This document shows, piece by piece, positions 17,281-26,100 of a DNA stretch of 64,000 nucleotides (its first letter is position 1; each line of letters begins with the position of its first letter). A model generated the notes under the pieces. It saw only the letters and a list, made by a program, of their open reading frames with translations, searched no databases and was not told where the DNA came from. The stretch is from Arthrobacter cryoconiti. GTDB lineage: Bacteria; Actinomycetota; Actinomycetes; Actinomycetales; Micrococcaceae. The position numbers were made by a program, and so were the translations under genes. The stretch is taken from contig NZ_JAJJBU010000007.1 of NCBI RefSeq assembly GCF_020905375.1, positions 62,001 to 126,000 of the forward strand. The letters run 5' to 3'.

Positions 17281-18786
17281 CTAAACATGACCGTGTAGCG
17301 GTGGGAACCGTAGCGTGAAAGACGTCTTGCCCGGCACGCTGGTGGCGCTGGCAGTTCCGTCATGGACGGTCATGATGGCCTGGACGATGCTCAGGCCTAG
17401 ACCTGTGCTGCCTTGGGCGCCCACCCGCGCTTGGTCGGCGCGGGAGAATCTGTCGAAAATGATCTCCAAGAATGCCGGATCAATGGCGGGACCATCGTTG
17501 CTGACCTGCACCACTGCCGTCCCATCGGGTTCACGGGACAAGGTGGTGGTGACGGTGGTGCCAGTTGGTGTGTGCTTGGCTGCGTTGGAAAGCAGATTGA
17601 GCAGTACCTGTTTGAGTTGGCCGTCGTCGCCTTTGACATTGACGGGAGCGTCGGGAACCTCAAATTTCCAGTGGTGCAAGGGAGCGCCCACGCGGACGTC
17701 ACTGATGGAGTCAAGGACTAGGGGTGTGAGGTCTAAGGTGCGCAGCGCCAGTGGTTGGCCGTCGTCGAGCCGGGCCAGTGTGAGCAGATCCTCCACCAAT
17801 CGACTCATGCGCAGCGACTGTGCCGTGACTCTGCCGAGGGAGATTTTGCCGTCCGGGGTGAGGGACTCTGTCATCGCCATCAGTTCGGTGTAGCCGCGGA
17901 TTGCCGTCAGTGGTGTGCGTAGTTCATGGCTGGCATCGGCCACAAAACGGCGCACTTTCGTTTCACTGCGCTGGCGGGCTTGAAGGGCATGGGAGACGTT
18001 TTCGAGCATGGCGTTGAACGCGTACCCCACATTGCCCACTTCTGTGCCGGGATGCGCGGCGCTTTCCGGGACGCGCACGCTCAAGGCAACGTCGCCGGCG
18101 TCGAGCGGCAAATTAGCGACCCTGGTGGCGACGCTGGAGAGCTTCTCCAGCGGACGCATATTGCGCCGGATGATGACGGTCCCGGCCAGGCTCAGGATGG
18201 CCAGGCCTGCCAGTGATACCAAGGACATGGTGAGGACCAAGGTGGCGAGAGTCTGCTCGGTGGCGGCGAGAGGCAAGCCGGTGATCATCACGGTGTTGTG
18301 CGGACCTATGGCGGCCTGGAGTCGGTAGTGACCAATCGTGAGCTGCCGGTCAGTCAAAATGCCGGTGGTGGGTAGCGCGGCAAGAATTTTGGCATCGGCA
18401 GGCCTCAGTTCCTGGCGGTTGCCGCTGGAGGCAAGGATTCCTGCATAGACGACGCCGTCGCTGATGACAGCGCTTAGCTGACCAGCGCTGGTGGCCCGGG
18501 CAGTAAGTGGGTCCCTGGGCGTACTGCCTTCGCGGGGGGATAGCCCGGAAGAGAACTGATTGGTGCGTAGCGTAGCCGCCCGGACGGCTGCGTTGAGCTG
18601 GCTGTTGAGGGTCACGCTAGTGGTGGTGAAGCTGACCATGCCAACCAGGATGCAGATGACGGTCAGGAGAGCTACCATCACGGCAACAAGACGGGTACGC
18701 AGGTGCCAGCGGCCGGGATGGGCTAAATGGAGTGCCGTGTCACGGGCTCTGCGTGTGATGTACTGGCGGCTGGTGTTTACGGACAT
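17281..18786 (-). CDS. Sensor histidine kinase
   Basis: 501 residues. Two membrane helices (about 33-55 and 183-205) flank an extracytoplasmic sensor of about 125 residues; then HAMP (RPLEKLSSVATRVANLPL), HisKA with phospho-acceptor His287 in ASHELRTPLTAIRGYTEL, and HATPase_c with the N, G1 and G2 boxes (LLNLLSNAAKH, GSTGLGLSIVQAI). It autophosphorylates and passes the phosphate to the response regulator whose gene overlaps it by 10 bp. The architecture matches the TcrY/TrcS-type kinases of actinobacteria; the signal is unknown. Confidence 0.95.
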   Translation of the reverse strand: MSVNTSRQYITRRARDTALHLAHPGRWHLRTRLVAVMVALLTVICILVGMVSFTTTSVTLNSQLNAAVRAATLRTNQFSSGLSPREGSTPRDPLTARATSAGQLSAVISDGVVYAGILASSGNRQELRPADAKILAALPTTGILTDRQLTIGHYRLQAAIGPHNTVMITGLPLAATEQTLATLVLTMSLVSLAGLAILSLAGTVIIRRNMRPLEKLSSVATRVANLPLDAGDVALSVRVPESAAHPGTEVGNVGYAFNAMLENVSHALQARQRSETKVRRFVADASHELRTPLTAIRGYTELMAMTESLTPDGKISLGRVTAQSLRMSRLVEDLLTLARLDDGQPLALRTLDLTPLVLDSISDVRVGAPLHHWKFEVPDAPVNVKGDDGQLKQVLLNLLSNAAKHTPTGTTVTTTLSREPDGTAVVQVSNDGPAIDPAFLEIIFDRFSRADQARVGAQGSTGLGLSIVQAIMTVHDGTASATSVPGKTSFTLRFPPLHGHV

Positions 18787-19526
18787 GGTTTGATGACGTA
18801 GCCGGCGCCGCGGACAGTGTGGATCATGGGCTCGTTGTTCGCGTCAACTTTCTTGCGCAGGTAGGAGATATAGAGCTCCACGATGTTGCTTTGGCCGCCA
18901 AAGTCATAGTCCCAGACCCGGTCAAGGATGCGGGCCTTGCTCAGGACATGGCGGGGGTTTTCCATGAGGTATTCCAATAGGTCAAACTCTGTGCTGGTGA
19001 GCGTTATTTCATTCCCGGTGCGGGAGGCTTCCCGGGTCTCCCGATTCAGCGTCAAATCCCCTACGGTGAGTTCGGAGGAGTTGGCGGCGGTGACGCCAGC
19101 CCGCTGGACAATCCTGTGCAGGCGTAACAGGACTTCTTCCATACTGAAGGGCTTCGTAACGTAGTCGTCACCCCCGGCGGCCAAGCCAGTCAATTTATCT
19201 GCCACAGCATCCTTCGCTGTCAGGAACAAGGCCGGAATGTCCGGGTAGATAGTGCGTATACGGCCCAAGAGTTCCACCCCGTCCATGCCGGGCATCATGA
19301 CATCGAGCACCAGGACGTCAGGATGAAATGAGCGTGCAGTCTTCAGCGCTGACTGGCCCTCGTGGGCCACCGCGATCTGCCAGCCCGCTAGCTCAAGTCC
19401 CATGCGCATCAGATCCGCCAATGCGGGCTCATCGTCAACCACGAGTGCTCGGATTGGTTCTCCGCCGGGCCGGGTTAGCCTGGCGAGGCCGTTGGCGTTG
19501 GTGCTGGCATGGAAAGGTAGGGACAT
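18777..19526 (-). CDS. OmpR/PhoB-family response regulator
   Basis: 249 residues. The receiver domain starts near 26 with the acidic pair DDE (31-33), phosphorylated Asp75 in VLVLDVMMPGMDG and Lys125; the winged-helix domain follows (about 150-247: LTSTEFDLLEYLMENPRHVLS, IVELYISYLRKKVD, IHTVRGAGYVIKP). It is the partner of the overlapping kinase gene and probably controls this operon, including the lipoprotein. The N-terminal 25 residues before the receiver are unusual and the true start may be downstream. Confidence 0.95.
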   Translation of the reverse strand: MSLPFHASTNANGLARLTRPGGEPIRALVVDDEPALADLMRMGLELAGWQIAVAHEGQSALKTARSFHPDVLVLDVMMPGMDGVELLGRIRTIYPDIPALFLTAKDAVADKLTGLAAGGDDYVTKPFSMEEVLLRLHRIVQRAGVTAANSSELTVGDLTLNRETREASRTGNEITLTSTEFDLLEYLMENPRHVLSKARILDRVWDYDFGGQSNIVELYISYLRKKVDANNEPMIHTVRGAGYVIKPCP

Positions 19527-19749
19527 GCCTTCATTATCTGACCTCTGACACGGGGATAGCTGAATGATTGCTGGGGGTTAGCTGTGATATTGGTGGCATG
19601 CGATCGCTCCTACGCACGGCGGACGCGCAACAAAGCGCACGGAGCCCCCCGGGGATGTTTAGCTTTCTGAGGAATCGTTGGGTAATGAGGAGAATGCAAA
19701 ATAGAACTTTTGCGAATTCGTTGCCAACGAGACCATTTGAGACAAAGCA

Positions 19750-19792
19750 AAGGCCCCTGCTTCCCTTGTAAACAAAGGGAAGCAGGGGCCTT
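19750..19792 (-). terminator. Terminator of the tRNA-Ser(CGA) gene
   Basis: A long near-perfect hairpin (AAGGCCCCTGCTTCCCTTG paired with 19773-19792, one bulged base, tiny loop) lies just 3' of the tRNA on the minus strand. Confidence 0.8.
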
Positions 19793-19798
19793 GTTCAG

Positions 19799-19888
19799 TG
19801 GCGGTGACGGTGGGATTTGAACCCACGTTAGGCTCTCACCTAAACAACATTTCGAGTGTTGCACCTTCGGCCGCTCGGACACGTCACC
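19799..19888 (-). tRNA. tRNA-Ser(CGA)
   Basis: Class II tRNA with acceptor GGTGACG/CGTCACC, the T-loop GGTTCAAATCC, a long variable arm and the anticodon loop CTCGAAA (anticodon CGA). The terminal CCA is encoded (19799-19801). First of three serine tRNA genes in the window, all on the minus strand. Confidence 0.95.
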
Positions 19889-19993
19889 AACTCGACTACC
19901 TTACCGGGTCAGGGCGTCACAACAAAAATGAGGGATTTGCAGCCATCTGCGTGGCTGGACGCTGGGCGATAGTTGCGGGCGCTAACCCCGTCC

Positions 19994-20491
19994 TTACTGG
20001 CGGTGCTGGCTAAAGAAGTTGCGCAATAGCGCCGCGCACTCGTCTTCCCGCACGCCCGGGAACACCTCTACCCAGTGATTGAGCCGGCGTTCTCGGAGCA
20101 CATCAAATACGGAGCCAGCGGCCCCCGCTTTCTCATCCCACGCCCCAAATACCACCTTCGGTATGCGCGCCAGCACGATGGCGCCGGCACACATGGCACA
20201 CGGTTCCAGCGTCACCACCAGCGTGCAGCCGTCCAGCCGCCAGTTCCCCAAGGCCGCTGCAGCCATCCGGATCGCCACTACCTCCGCGTGGGCCGTAGGA
20301 TCTACATGCGCTACACGCTCATTGCGCCCCACACCAAGCACACCGCCGTCGGCCCCCAGAACGACGGCGCCAATCGGCACGTCCTCCGTGACTAAAGCGC
20401 CCTGCGCCTCCTGCAAGGCCAAACCCATCCACCGTGCGTGGAGCGCAGCAGAAGTCGGCTGCGTTGACGGGGAAATCGATGAAGAGGGCAC
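19994..20491 (-). CDS. tadA: tRNA adenosine(34) deaminase
   Basis: 165 residues with the zinc-dependent deaminase motif: His68-Ala-Glu70 (HAE, Glu as proton shuttle) and PCAMC with Cys98 and Cys101. It converts A34 to inosine in tRNA-Arg(ACG), whose gene is at 33.85 kb in this window. The C-terminal helix RLNHWVEVFPGVREDECAALL is also typical. The GTG start gives about 20 extra residues over most homologues. Divergent from upp. Confidence 0.92.
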   Translation of the reverse strand: MPSSSISPSTQPTSAALHARWMGLALQEAQGALVTEDVPIGAVVLGADGGVLGVGRNERVAHVDPTAHAEVVAIRMAAAALGNWRLDGCTLVVTLEPCAMCAGAIVLARIPKVVFGAWDEKAGAAGSVFDVLRERRLNHWVEVFPGVREDECAALLRNFFSQHRQ

Positions 20492-20513
20492 GGCTCAATG
20501 GTAGCTTTTATCT

Positions 20514-21152
20514 ATGCGCGTATTGGTTGCGGATCATCCGCTGATTGCCCACAAATTGACAGTCCTACGGGACAAGAACACCCCATCGCCGGTTTTTCGC
20601 CAGCTGACCGAGGAATTGGTCACCTTGCTGGCCTACGAGGCGACCCGCCAAGTGCGCGTTGAGCCGGTGAACATCGAGACCCCTGTGACCTCCACGGTGG
20701 GTACCGGTCTAGTCAAACCCACTCCGCTGGTGGTTCCCATTCTGCGCGCCGGTCTTGGGATGTTGGAGGGCATGACCCGCCTCCTGCCAACCGCCGAGGT
20801 TGGGTTCCTGGGCATGGCTCGCAATGAAGAAACGCTTGAGGCCATCACGTACGCCGAGCGTTTGCCAGAGGATCTCACTGGCCGTCAGGTTTATGTGCTC
20901 GATCCCATGCTGGCAACAGGCGGGACCCTGATCGAGGCGTTCAAGTTCCTCTTTGATCGTGGCGCGGCGGACATCACCTGTATTTGCCTACTTGCCGCTC
21001 CCGAGGGCCTAGCGAAGCTCGAAGCGGTCCATGGCGCCAGGGACAACGTTCACGTGGTGCTCGCGTCCATCGACGAAGGCCTGAATGAGAAGTCCTACAT
21101 TGTGCCCGGCCTGGGCGACGCCGGCGATCGCCTCTATGGAGTCGTTGACTAA
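20514..21152 (+). CDS. upp: Uracil phosphoribosyltransferase
   Basis: 212 residues, full length. The PRPP-binding loop [13 protein letters not shown] (near 129-141) and the uracil-binding end [15 protein letters not shown] are present. It salvages uracil to UMP in the cytoplasm. The short 22-bp gap to the divergent tadA start and the absence of a good ribosome site suggest a leaderless or very short-leader mRNA. A strong terminator follows. Confidence 0.96.
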   Translation: MRVLVADHPLIAHKLTVLRDKNTPSPVFRQLTEELVTLLAYEATRQVRVEPVNIETPVTSTVGTGLVKPTPLVVPILRAGLGMLEGMTRLLPTAEVGFLGMARNEETLEAITYAERLPEDLTGRQVYVLDPMLATGGTLIEAFKFLFDRGAADITCICLLAAPEGLAKLEAVHGARDNVHVVLASIDEGLNEKSYIVPGLGDAGDRLYGVVD

Positions 21153-21162
21153 TTCTTTCCGC

Positions 21163-21198
21163 AGCCGGCCTTCCACACTGGGGAAGGCCGGCTTTTTA
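21163..21198 (+). terminator. Rho-independent terminator after upp
   Basis: AGCCGGCCTTCC pairs with GGAAGGCCGGCT around a short loop and is followed by TTTTT; it ends 10 bp before the convergent gene. Confidence 0.9.
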
Positions 21199-21208
21199 GT
21201 ACAGTTTT

Positions 21209-21943
21209 TTAGTACCAACCGACGGCATTTGAATGAGCCCACGCCCCACAAGGGGTGCCGTAGCGGCCAGCAATGTACGTCAGGCCCCAGTCAATTTGGG
21301 TCCGGTAGTTGCTGCGATAGTCGGCGCCGGCAATAGCCATCTTCTCCGCTGGGAGTGACTGCGCAATACCGTAGGCCCCGCTGCTCGCATTCTCCGCAGA
21401 CGTCAACCAGCTCGATTCCCTAGTCCATAACGGCGTCAGGCAGCTCATTTGTTCCGCTCCCCAACCATGCCCGGCCAACTTTCCGGTGGCGTACTGCTGT
21501 GCGCCGGCGGGGTCGTCGACGGGTGCCGCATTCTCGGAGGGGCTTGGCTCGGCAGTGATGGCGGCGCCCTGGGCGGCGACATCCGGTGTGCTGGGCTTAG
21601 CGGGAGCAGGCGGGCTGATCTTGAACCGCGGGAAGTCTAAGGCGATGTTCGACGGCGCCGAGACGGCGGTGGGTGTTCCACCGGCTTCCGCGCTGCTTGC
21701 GCCAGTCGCAGAACTTGGACCGGTGGAGAGCATAGTGCCAGCCAAGTTATTTGTGGCGTTGTGCGAAGACGCCTGTGCAAGCCCGCCCCCAGCGAGCAGG
21801 GCCGCGGCGATGGCAACAACCGCCATGCGTTGGGCGGGACGCGGAAGTTTGGCATTGGAACGCGCTGCGCTTCGAAGGTCACGGCGACTCATTGGGCGTA
21901 GTGCCTCTGCGCGGCGACGGCCGTGCTGGGGTGTTTCTGACAT
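21209..21943 (-). CDS. Secreted lysozyme-like/lytic transglycosylase protein
   Basis: 244 residues. A basic N-terminus and hydrophobic segment (about 40-58, VVAIAAALLAGGGLAQA) form a signal peptide, followed by a long Ala/Pro/Ser linker and a C-terminal lysozyme-like domain from about 160: LTPLWTRESSW with the likely catalytic Glu, NASSGAYGIAQSLPAEKM, YIAGRYGTPCGAWAH, ending GWY. This matches the small actinobacterial cell-wall hydrolases related to resuscitation-promoting factors and the aggregation-promoting-factor-like domain. It should cleave peptidoglycan outside the cell. A c-di-AMP riboswitch precedes it. Confidence 0.88.
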   Translation of the reverse strand: MSETPQHGRRRAEALRPMSRRDLRSAARSNAKLPRPAQRMAVVAIAAALLAGGGLAQASSHNATNNLAGTMLSTGPSSATGASSAEAGGTPTAVSAPSNIALDFPRFKISPPAPAKPSTPDVAAQGAAITAEPSPSENAAPVDDPAGAQQYATGKLAGHGWGAEQMSCLTPLWTRESSWLTSAENASSGAYGIAQSLPAEKMAIAGADYRSNYRTQIDWGLTYIAGRYGTPCGAWAHSNAVGWY

Positions 21944-21959
21944 AAAGATATAGCCTCTC

Positions 21960-22165
21960 TACGCCTGCGAGGTGAGCTGTCGGGAACGGACTAGAGCATC
22001 CGGCCATACTGGCGGGCAAGTATCTGCGCGTAGCACTGGCTTAACCCCAAGGGCTTCTAAGGAAGAGGCCCGCAAAGAATGGGTCCCCCGTCTCTGCCAT
22101 CAATCTGTTCGGGAAACGGGCAGCGGCAGAGCTCGGCGAACCACCCGTTTATGCCAAAGAGCCAA
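21960..22165 (-). ncRNA. c-di-AMP (ydaO/yuaA-type) riboswitch
   Basis: Read on the minus strand, the leader contains the conserved aptamer blocks in order: GGGGGACCCA (22080-22089), GGGGTTAAGC (22039-22048), and CCCGACAGCTCACC (21971-21984) followed by GCAGGCG (21962-21968). Spacing and order fit the ydaO class, which in actinobacteria commonly precedes rpf and other cell-wall hydrolase genes. It ends about 17 bases before the ATG of the lysozyme-like gene, and no separate terminator hairpin is obvious. c-di-AMP binding usually turns expression off. Outer boundaries are approximate. Confidence 0.85.
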
Positions 22166-22252
22166 GGGCGGCTCGGCAGGCACCTTTCCACGATACAGAA
22201 GCATGCTGAAAATGTCACATTTTGGTAACGACGTGACGATTTTCATATTTAC

Positions 22253-22265
22253 TTAGCAAGGCTAA
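22253..22265. promoter_or_regulatory. Candidate MarR operator
   Basis: TTAGC-AAG-GCTAA is a perfect short palindrome 58 bp before the MarR gene; GCTAACTAAAG repeats half of it at 22274-22284. Autoregulation by the MarR protein is likely but inferred. Confidence 0.4.
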
Positions 22266-22323
22266 TGACTTATGCTAACTAAAGACAGAACGCGTAGTTT
22301 TGCAGGCTGATTGACAGGAAAGA

Positions 22324-22815
22324 ATGACGGAAACTTTAGAGACATACACTGTGACGAAGGCGGTCCCGACGGAGACAGCCCCCGCACGTAAGCGTGCTGT
22401 GGGAGCTGGTGTGCTGGCCGCCGAACTCCGGGTGGCGGTGATGCGTACGTCGCGCCGACTTCGCGTCGAAGCGGCAACTCGTGAGATCAGCCCCGCGCAG
22501 TGTGCAGTGCTGGCCGGAATTCTCAACGGTTCACTGACCGTGGGGGAGTTGGCGGAGCGCGAACAGGTTCAGGCCCCGTCGATGACGCGCATTGTTAATG
22601 GCCTGACGGCAGCCGGATACGTTACCCGGGAAGAGAATCCGCTGGACAAACGCCAAGTGTTGGTCAAGATCACGGTGGAAGGCGCCGATACCCTGCGCCG
22701 GGACCGATTCAAGAGAACGCAGTGGCTAGCTAAGCGCGTGGCCGCGCTCAGCGCCGAACAACGTGCCACACTCCGCGAGGCAGCTGCAATTCTGGCGGAA
22801 ATCAGCAGCCAGTGA
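22324..22815 (+). CDS. MarR-family transcriptional regulator
   Basis: 163 residues with a winged helix at about 55-125 (ISPAQCAVLAGILNG, LTVGELAEREQVQAPSMTRIVNGLTAAGYV, then the wing REENPLDKRQVLVKIT with the conserved D-K-R). It probably represses the MFS gene with which it overlaps by 4 bp and is relieved by a small ligand, as is usual for MarR-exporter pairs. The ATG has an AGGAAAG site. Confidence 0.92.
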   Translation: MTETLETYTVTKAVPTETAPARKRAVGAGVLAAELRVAVMRTSRRLRVEAATREISPAQCAVLAGILNGSLTVGELAEREQVQAPSMTRIVNGLTAAGYVTREENPLDKRQVLVKITVEGADTLRRDRFKRTQWLAKRVAALSAEQRATLREAAAILAEISSQ

Positions 22816-24077
22816 ATTCGATGTTCAGCGCTCTCAAGGTGTTCAACTACCGGCTGTGGGTCAGTGGAGCACTGGTCTCCAACATCGGCACGTGGATGCA
22901 ACGTGTAGCTCAGGATTGGTTGGTCCTGACGGTGTTGACGCACAATTCCGGAACAGCAGCCGGCATCACCACCGGGCTGCAGTTCTTACCCATCATTTTC
23001 CTCGGGCCCTTCGCCGGTTTATTAGGTGACCGGGTCAACAAGCGCAAGCTGCTGCTGTGTACGCAGGCGGCCATGGGATTCTGCGCCCTTCTGCTCGGCC
23101 TGCTCGTCGTCACCAACCAAGTGGAACTGTGGCACGTCTACGTACTGGCTTTTGTTCTGGGTGTGGCCAGCGCCTTTGATGCGCCGTCGCGGCAGGCTTT
23201 TGTCTCTGAAGTCGTCGCAAAAGCGGACGTACCCAACGCCGTCGCACTTAACAGCGCTTCGTTTAACCTTGCGCGGTTGGCTGGCCCCGGAGTAGCAGGG
23301 CTTGTGATTGCGCTCTTTGGCACCGGGCCTGCGTTCTTGATTAACGCTGCGAGCTTCCTGGCAGTAATCGTGTCGCTGTGGCGCATGAGAGTCTCCGAAT
23401 TGCAGCCCGTGATGAAAGTTCCGCGTGGTAAGGGCCAGATTCGCGAGGGATTCGCCTATATCCGCCAACGCCCGGACCTGATGATGATCATGGTGTTGGT
23501 GTTCATGGTGGGTACCTTTGGGATGAACTTCCAGATCACCAACGCGCTGATGGCCACCACAGTGTTCCATCTTGGCCCTGGCGAGTACGGTTTGCTGGGG
23601 TCCGTGATGGCGATCGGAACTCTGGCCGCAGCGTTGATGGCAGCCCGGCGCAAGAACATGCGCATGGTCTACATTGTGGGAGGCGCGCTGGCTTTTGGGC
23701 TGACGGTGGCGGTGGCCGCTTTTATGCCCAGCTATGTACTCTATGCGCTGGCCCTGATCCCTGTGGGATTGGCCGCACTGACGTTCATGAATGCGTGCAA
23801 CACTACGGTCCAGCTCACCACGGACGCAGCCATGCGTGGACGTGTTCTGGCCGTGTACATGGTGGTCCTGCAGGGAGGGACGCCGATCGGCGCTCCACTG
23901 GTCGGCTGGATCGCCACCGAATACGGAGCACGTTGGTCCTTGGGAATTGGCGCGGTCGTGGCAGTTGTTTCGGCTCTGGTAGCGCTGATCATGATGAACC
24001 GCCGCAATCACGTACGCATGCGTGATCAGTTCAAGGGTTTGCGATCCTTTGCCCTAGCGCAAGCCCTGCACCGATGA
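22812..24077 (+). CDS. MFS exporter (MFS_3/EntS-like)
   Basis: 421 residues, 12 predicted helices. The opening FSALKVFNYRLWVSGALVSNIGTWMQRVAQDWLVL and the later LARLAGPGVAGLVIALFG and GTPIGAPLVGWIATEYGARWSL are typical of the TMEM180/MFS_3 group that includes the enterobactin exporter EntS. It is a proton-coupled efflux pump whose substrate cannot be read from the sequence. GTG 22812 overlaps the marR stop; ATG 22821 is an alternative. Confidence 0.9.
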   Translation: MNSMFSALKVFNYRLWVSGALVSNIGTWMQRVAQDWLVLTVLTHNSGTAAGITTGLQFLPIIFLGPFAGLLGDRVNKRKLLLCTQAAMGFCALLLGLLVVTNQVELWHVYVLAFVLGVASAFDAPSRQAFVSEVVAKADVPNAVALNSASFNLARLAGPGVAGLVIALFGTGPAFLINAASFLAVIVSLWRMRVSELQPVMKVPRGKGQIREGFAYIRQRPDLMMIMVLVFMVGTFGMNFQITNALMATTVFHLGPGEYGLLGSVMAIGTLAAALMAARRKNMRMVYIVGGALAFGLTVAVAAFMPSYVLYALALIPVGLAALTFMNACNTTVQLTTDAAMRGRVLAVYMVVLQGGTPIGAPLVGWIATEYGARWSLGIGAVVAVVSALVALIMMNRRNHVRMRDQFKGLRSFALAQALHR

Positions 24078-24582
24078 AGGCCTGTAGCGCTCTTTGCTGA
24101 ACGAAAGCTGGGCGCAAAAACGGGCTTGCCAGAGGATCCGGTGACGTGCATTTTCATTCAATGAATATATTCTACAGAAAACATGATTTTGCCAAATTTA
24201 GTTTCAAGTTTTTATGACTATTTGTAACTTAATTTGACGCATTGCGTAACTCTGACGTGATTTGAGACTTGTAGCTCAATGTTATTTACATCACAATGGA
24301 CGGCAGAATCTCATAATGTGGACGTTTGACCTCTTTGTTACTTGCAAGTTTCGTTTGTTACGTAGCACACTGACCTATGTGAACCCCTATTTTGTGAATT
24401 CTGGCGCCGCAGCAACGCTCCGCATCTCCGTGAACGGATTGTTCCCGTGTCGTTCTCGAATGCACGCCTAGCTCGCACCCCTAAGATTTAGGCATTTTCG
24501 GCCCTTGGGCCAGCCCTCACCAGGGAATTAAGTTCTGATTTTCAGAACACGAGAAAAGCATTCGCGCCGTGTCCTACGGCCA
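24078..24582. other. AT-rich intergenic region without a gene
   Basis: About 500 bp with lower GC than its surroundings, especially 24160-24400. It has no convincing ORF (a 69-codon frame lacks a ribosome site and coding character) and no recognisable RNA. TTACATCACA near 24287 resembles half a CRP/GlxR site. Probably a long upstream control region of the winged-helix gene. Confidence 0.5.
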
Positions 24583-24600
24583 TACACTTAGGTAGCCTAA
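24583..24600 (+). promoter_or_regulatory. Candidate leaderless promoter and operator
   Basis: TACACT (24583-24588) is placed like a -10 element whose start site would fall near the ATG at 24600. The palindrome TTAGG-TAG-CCTAA (24588-24600) overlaps both. No Shine-Dalgarno sequence is present. The palindrome could be an autoregulatory site. Confidence 0.4.
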
Positions 24601-25454
24601 TGTCTGTAGCATCCGGATACGTCCACATCTCTGTTCGCAACGCAGCCAAGGCCGTGGCCCGCGGGGTTTCCCAAAACCCGTTGAGCCGCGGACTGCACCA
24701 GGACCACAACAGTCACGGCAACCCGGCAGTCTATAGCCGCGACGCTGACGCGGCCGCTGCTCGCCTGCGGGCGGTCCCCAGCACCGAATCCCACCACCCC
24801 ATGACCGCGCCCACTCCCGTGATCGCGGGAGGCGAGAAGCTCCGTGGCGTCACTGCAGATAATGTGGCGCGCGGATTTGTCCTCTACGTAGGTGTGGATG
24901 AAGATACCGCAGCCGCCGCCGGAACTTCCCTGGCCAAACTGGCCCAAGACATCCGTGCCTACGCCCAAGCTCTGGTCCCACAGGCCCAGAGTTATGCGGC
25001 GGTGGCCATTGCGCCCTCAGATGCCGCCGGATCCCCGCTCGACGTGGTCCGCTCCACGTTTGGTGATCCCACCGTCGGTACACGACAACGCCAAGACGCT
25101 GTGCGGATCCAAGCAGTTGCAGAACAGCGCCCGTCCGGCGTCCTGATCGATTTAGCCCGACGTGAAGTCCACCTGGATGGCGAGACCCTGAACCTTACGT
25201 TCAAGGAATTTGAGCTGCTGAATTACCTGGTTGAAAATGGCACCCGCACGGTGGGGCGCGACGAACTCCTTGAAGGACTCTGGAGTAATGCCGACGAAGT
25301 CCCCAATGAGCGCACCATCGACGTGCACATACGCCGCCTCCGCTCCAAACTGGGCCGACTGGCGAACACCGTCCGCACCGTCCGCGGCGAAGGCTACCGC
25401 TTCTACGAACACCCCGAGGTCGTCGTCTGGGCCGCCCCGGAATATTCAATCTGA
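24600..25454 (+). CDS. Orphan winged-helix regulator (Trans_reg_C domain, no receiver)
   Basis: 284 residues. The C-terminal 95 or so form an OmpR/PhoB-type DNA-binding domain: VLIDLARREVHLDGETLNLT, FKEFELLNYLVENGTRTVGR, ERTIDVHIRRLRSKLG, VRTVRGEGYRFYEHPEV. The N-terminal part has no phospho-acceptor pattern; residues 90-140 (GFVLYVGVDEDTAAAAGTSL, LAQDIRAYAQALVPQAQSYA) look like a small alpha/beta domain of unknown type, and the first 70 are low in order. No kinase gene is adjacent. The protein probably acts without phosphorylation. The ATG at 24600 lacks a ribosome site. Confidence 0.8.
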   Translation: MSVASGYVHISVRNAAKAVARGVSQNPLSRGLHQDHNSHGNPAVYSRDADAAAARLRAVPSTESHHPMTAPTPVIAGGEKLRGVTADNVARGFVLYVGVDEDTAAAAGTSLAKLAQDIRAYAQALVPQAQSYAAVAIAPSDAAGSPLDVVRSTFGDPTVGTRQRQDAVRIQAVAEQRPSGVLIDLARREVHLDGETLNLTFKEFELLNYLVENGTRTVGRDELLEGLWSNADEVPNERTIDVHIRRLRSKLGRLANTVRTVRGEGYRFYEHPEVVVWAAPEYSI

Positions 25455-25490
25455 GTTTTCACTCTAGTTTTTCCAAAATACAACTTTTCC

Positions 25491-25537
25491 AAAGTGCGAC
25501 GCCGGCTGCTCACCTTGTGCGGCCGGCGTCGCACTTT
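25491..25537 (+). terminator. Strong hairpin terminator
   Basis: A perfect 16-bp stem (25491-25506 with 25522-25537; AAAGTGCGACGCCGGC arm) follows the winged-helix gene by 37 bp. Flanking A and T bases make it usable in both directions. Confidence 0.8.
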
Positions 25538-25556
25538 GCTCACTAAACTAATCAGC

Positions 25557-26081
25557 ATGAGTGAACACCATGTGAAGCGGCTGATTCTGATGCGCCATGC
25601 CAAGGCCGCGTGGCCCCTGGGCGTGGAAGACTGGGACCGGCCGCTGGCCCAACGTGGCCACAACGAAGCGCCGCTGGCCGGAAAATGGCTCGTTGAGAAC
25701 GCGATTGTGCCGGACTTTATTCTGTGTTCCTCTGCGCTGCGCACCAGGCAAACCTGTACCTGGGTATGCCAGCAGCTCGCGGACAAGGCGCCAACTCCCA
25801 AGTTAGAAAACGGCCTGTACTCTGCCGGAGCAACGCAAATGCTCTCCGTGATCAACCACGTCCCAGAAACCGTAACCACGCTGATGGTCATTAGCCATAT
25901 GCCCGGGATTCAGGATCTTGGCCTTCGTTTGGCGTCGCGGGAATCTGATCAGGATGCCTATATGTCCCTAGCCAATGATTACCCCACCAGCGCTCTGACG
26001 GTCCTTGAATACTTAGGTGACTGGGCCACATTGGACGGCCAAGATGCCCGGGTCACCCATTTCATGGTGCCCCGAGCGTAG
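25557..26081 (+). CDS. SixA-type histidine phosphatase
   Basis: 174 residues with the RHG-type signature LILMRHAKAAW (catalytic His14) and the second conserved His in MVISHMPGIQDL. It belongs to the SixA branch, which dephosphorylates phosphohistidine or small phosphoesters. I chose the ATG at 25557 since the earlier in-frame codons fall inside the terminator hairpin. It stands alone and converges on the YhgE/Pip gene. Confidence 0.9.
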   Translation: MSEHHVKRLILMRHAKAAWPLGVEDWDRPLAQRGHNEAPLAGKWLVENAIVPDFILCSSALRTRQTCTWVCQQLADKAPTPKLENGLYSAGATQMLSVINHVPETVTTLMVISHMPGIQDLGLRLASRESDQDAYMSLANDYPTSALTVLEYLGDWATLDGQDARVTHFMVPRA

Positions 26082-26100
26082 CTGCGGAAATGGGGTCCGG

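Noticed and set aside
24262-24471. 69-codon frame in the AT-rich gap
   Set aside because: No ribosome site and no domain or coding character; treated as non-coding.
24588-24600. IdeR/DtxR box over the start of the orphan regulator
   Set aside because: TTAGG-TAG-CCTAA is six bases shorter than the 19-bp consensus and matches only the outer arms; kept as an unassigned palindrome.
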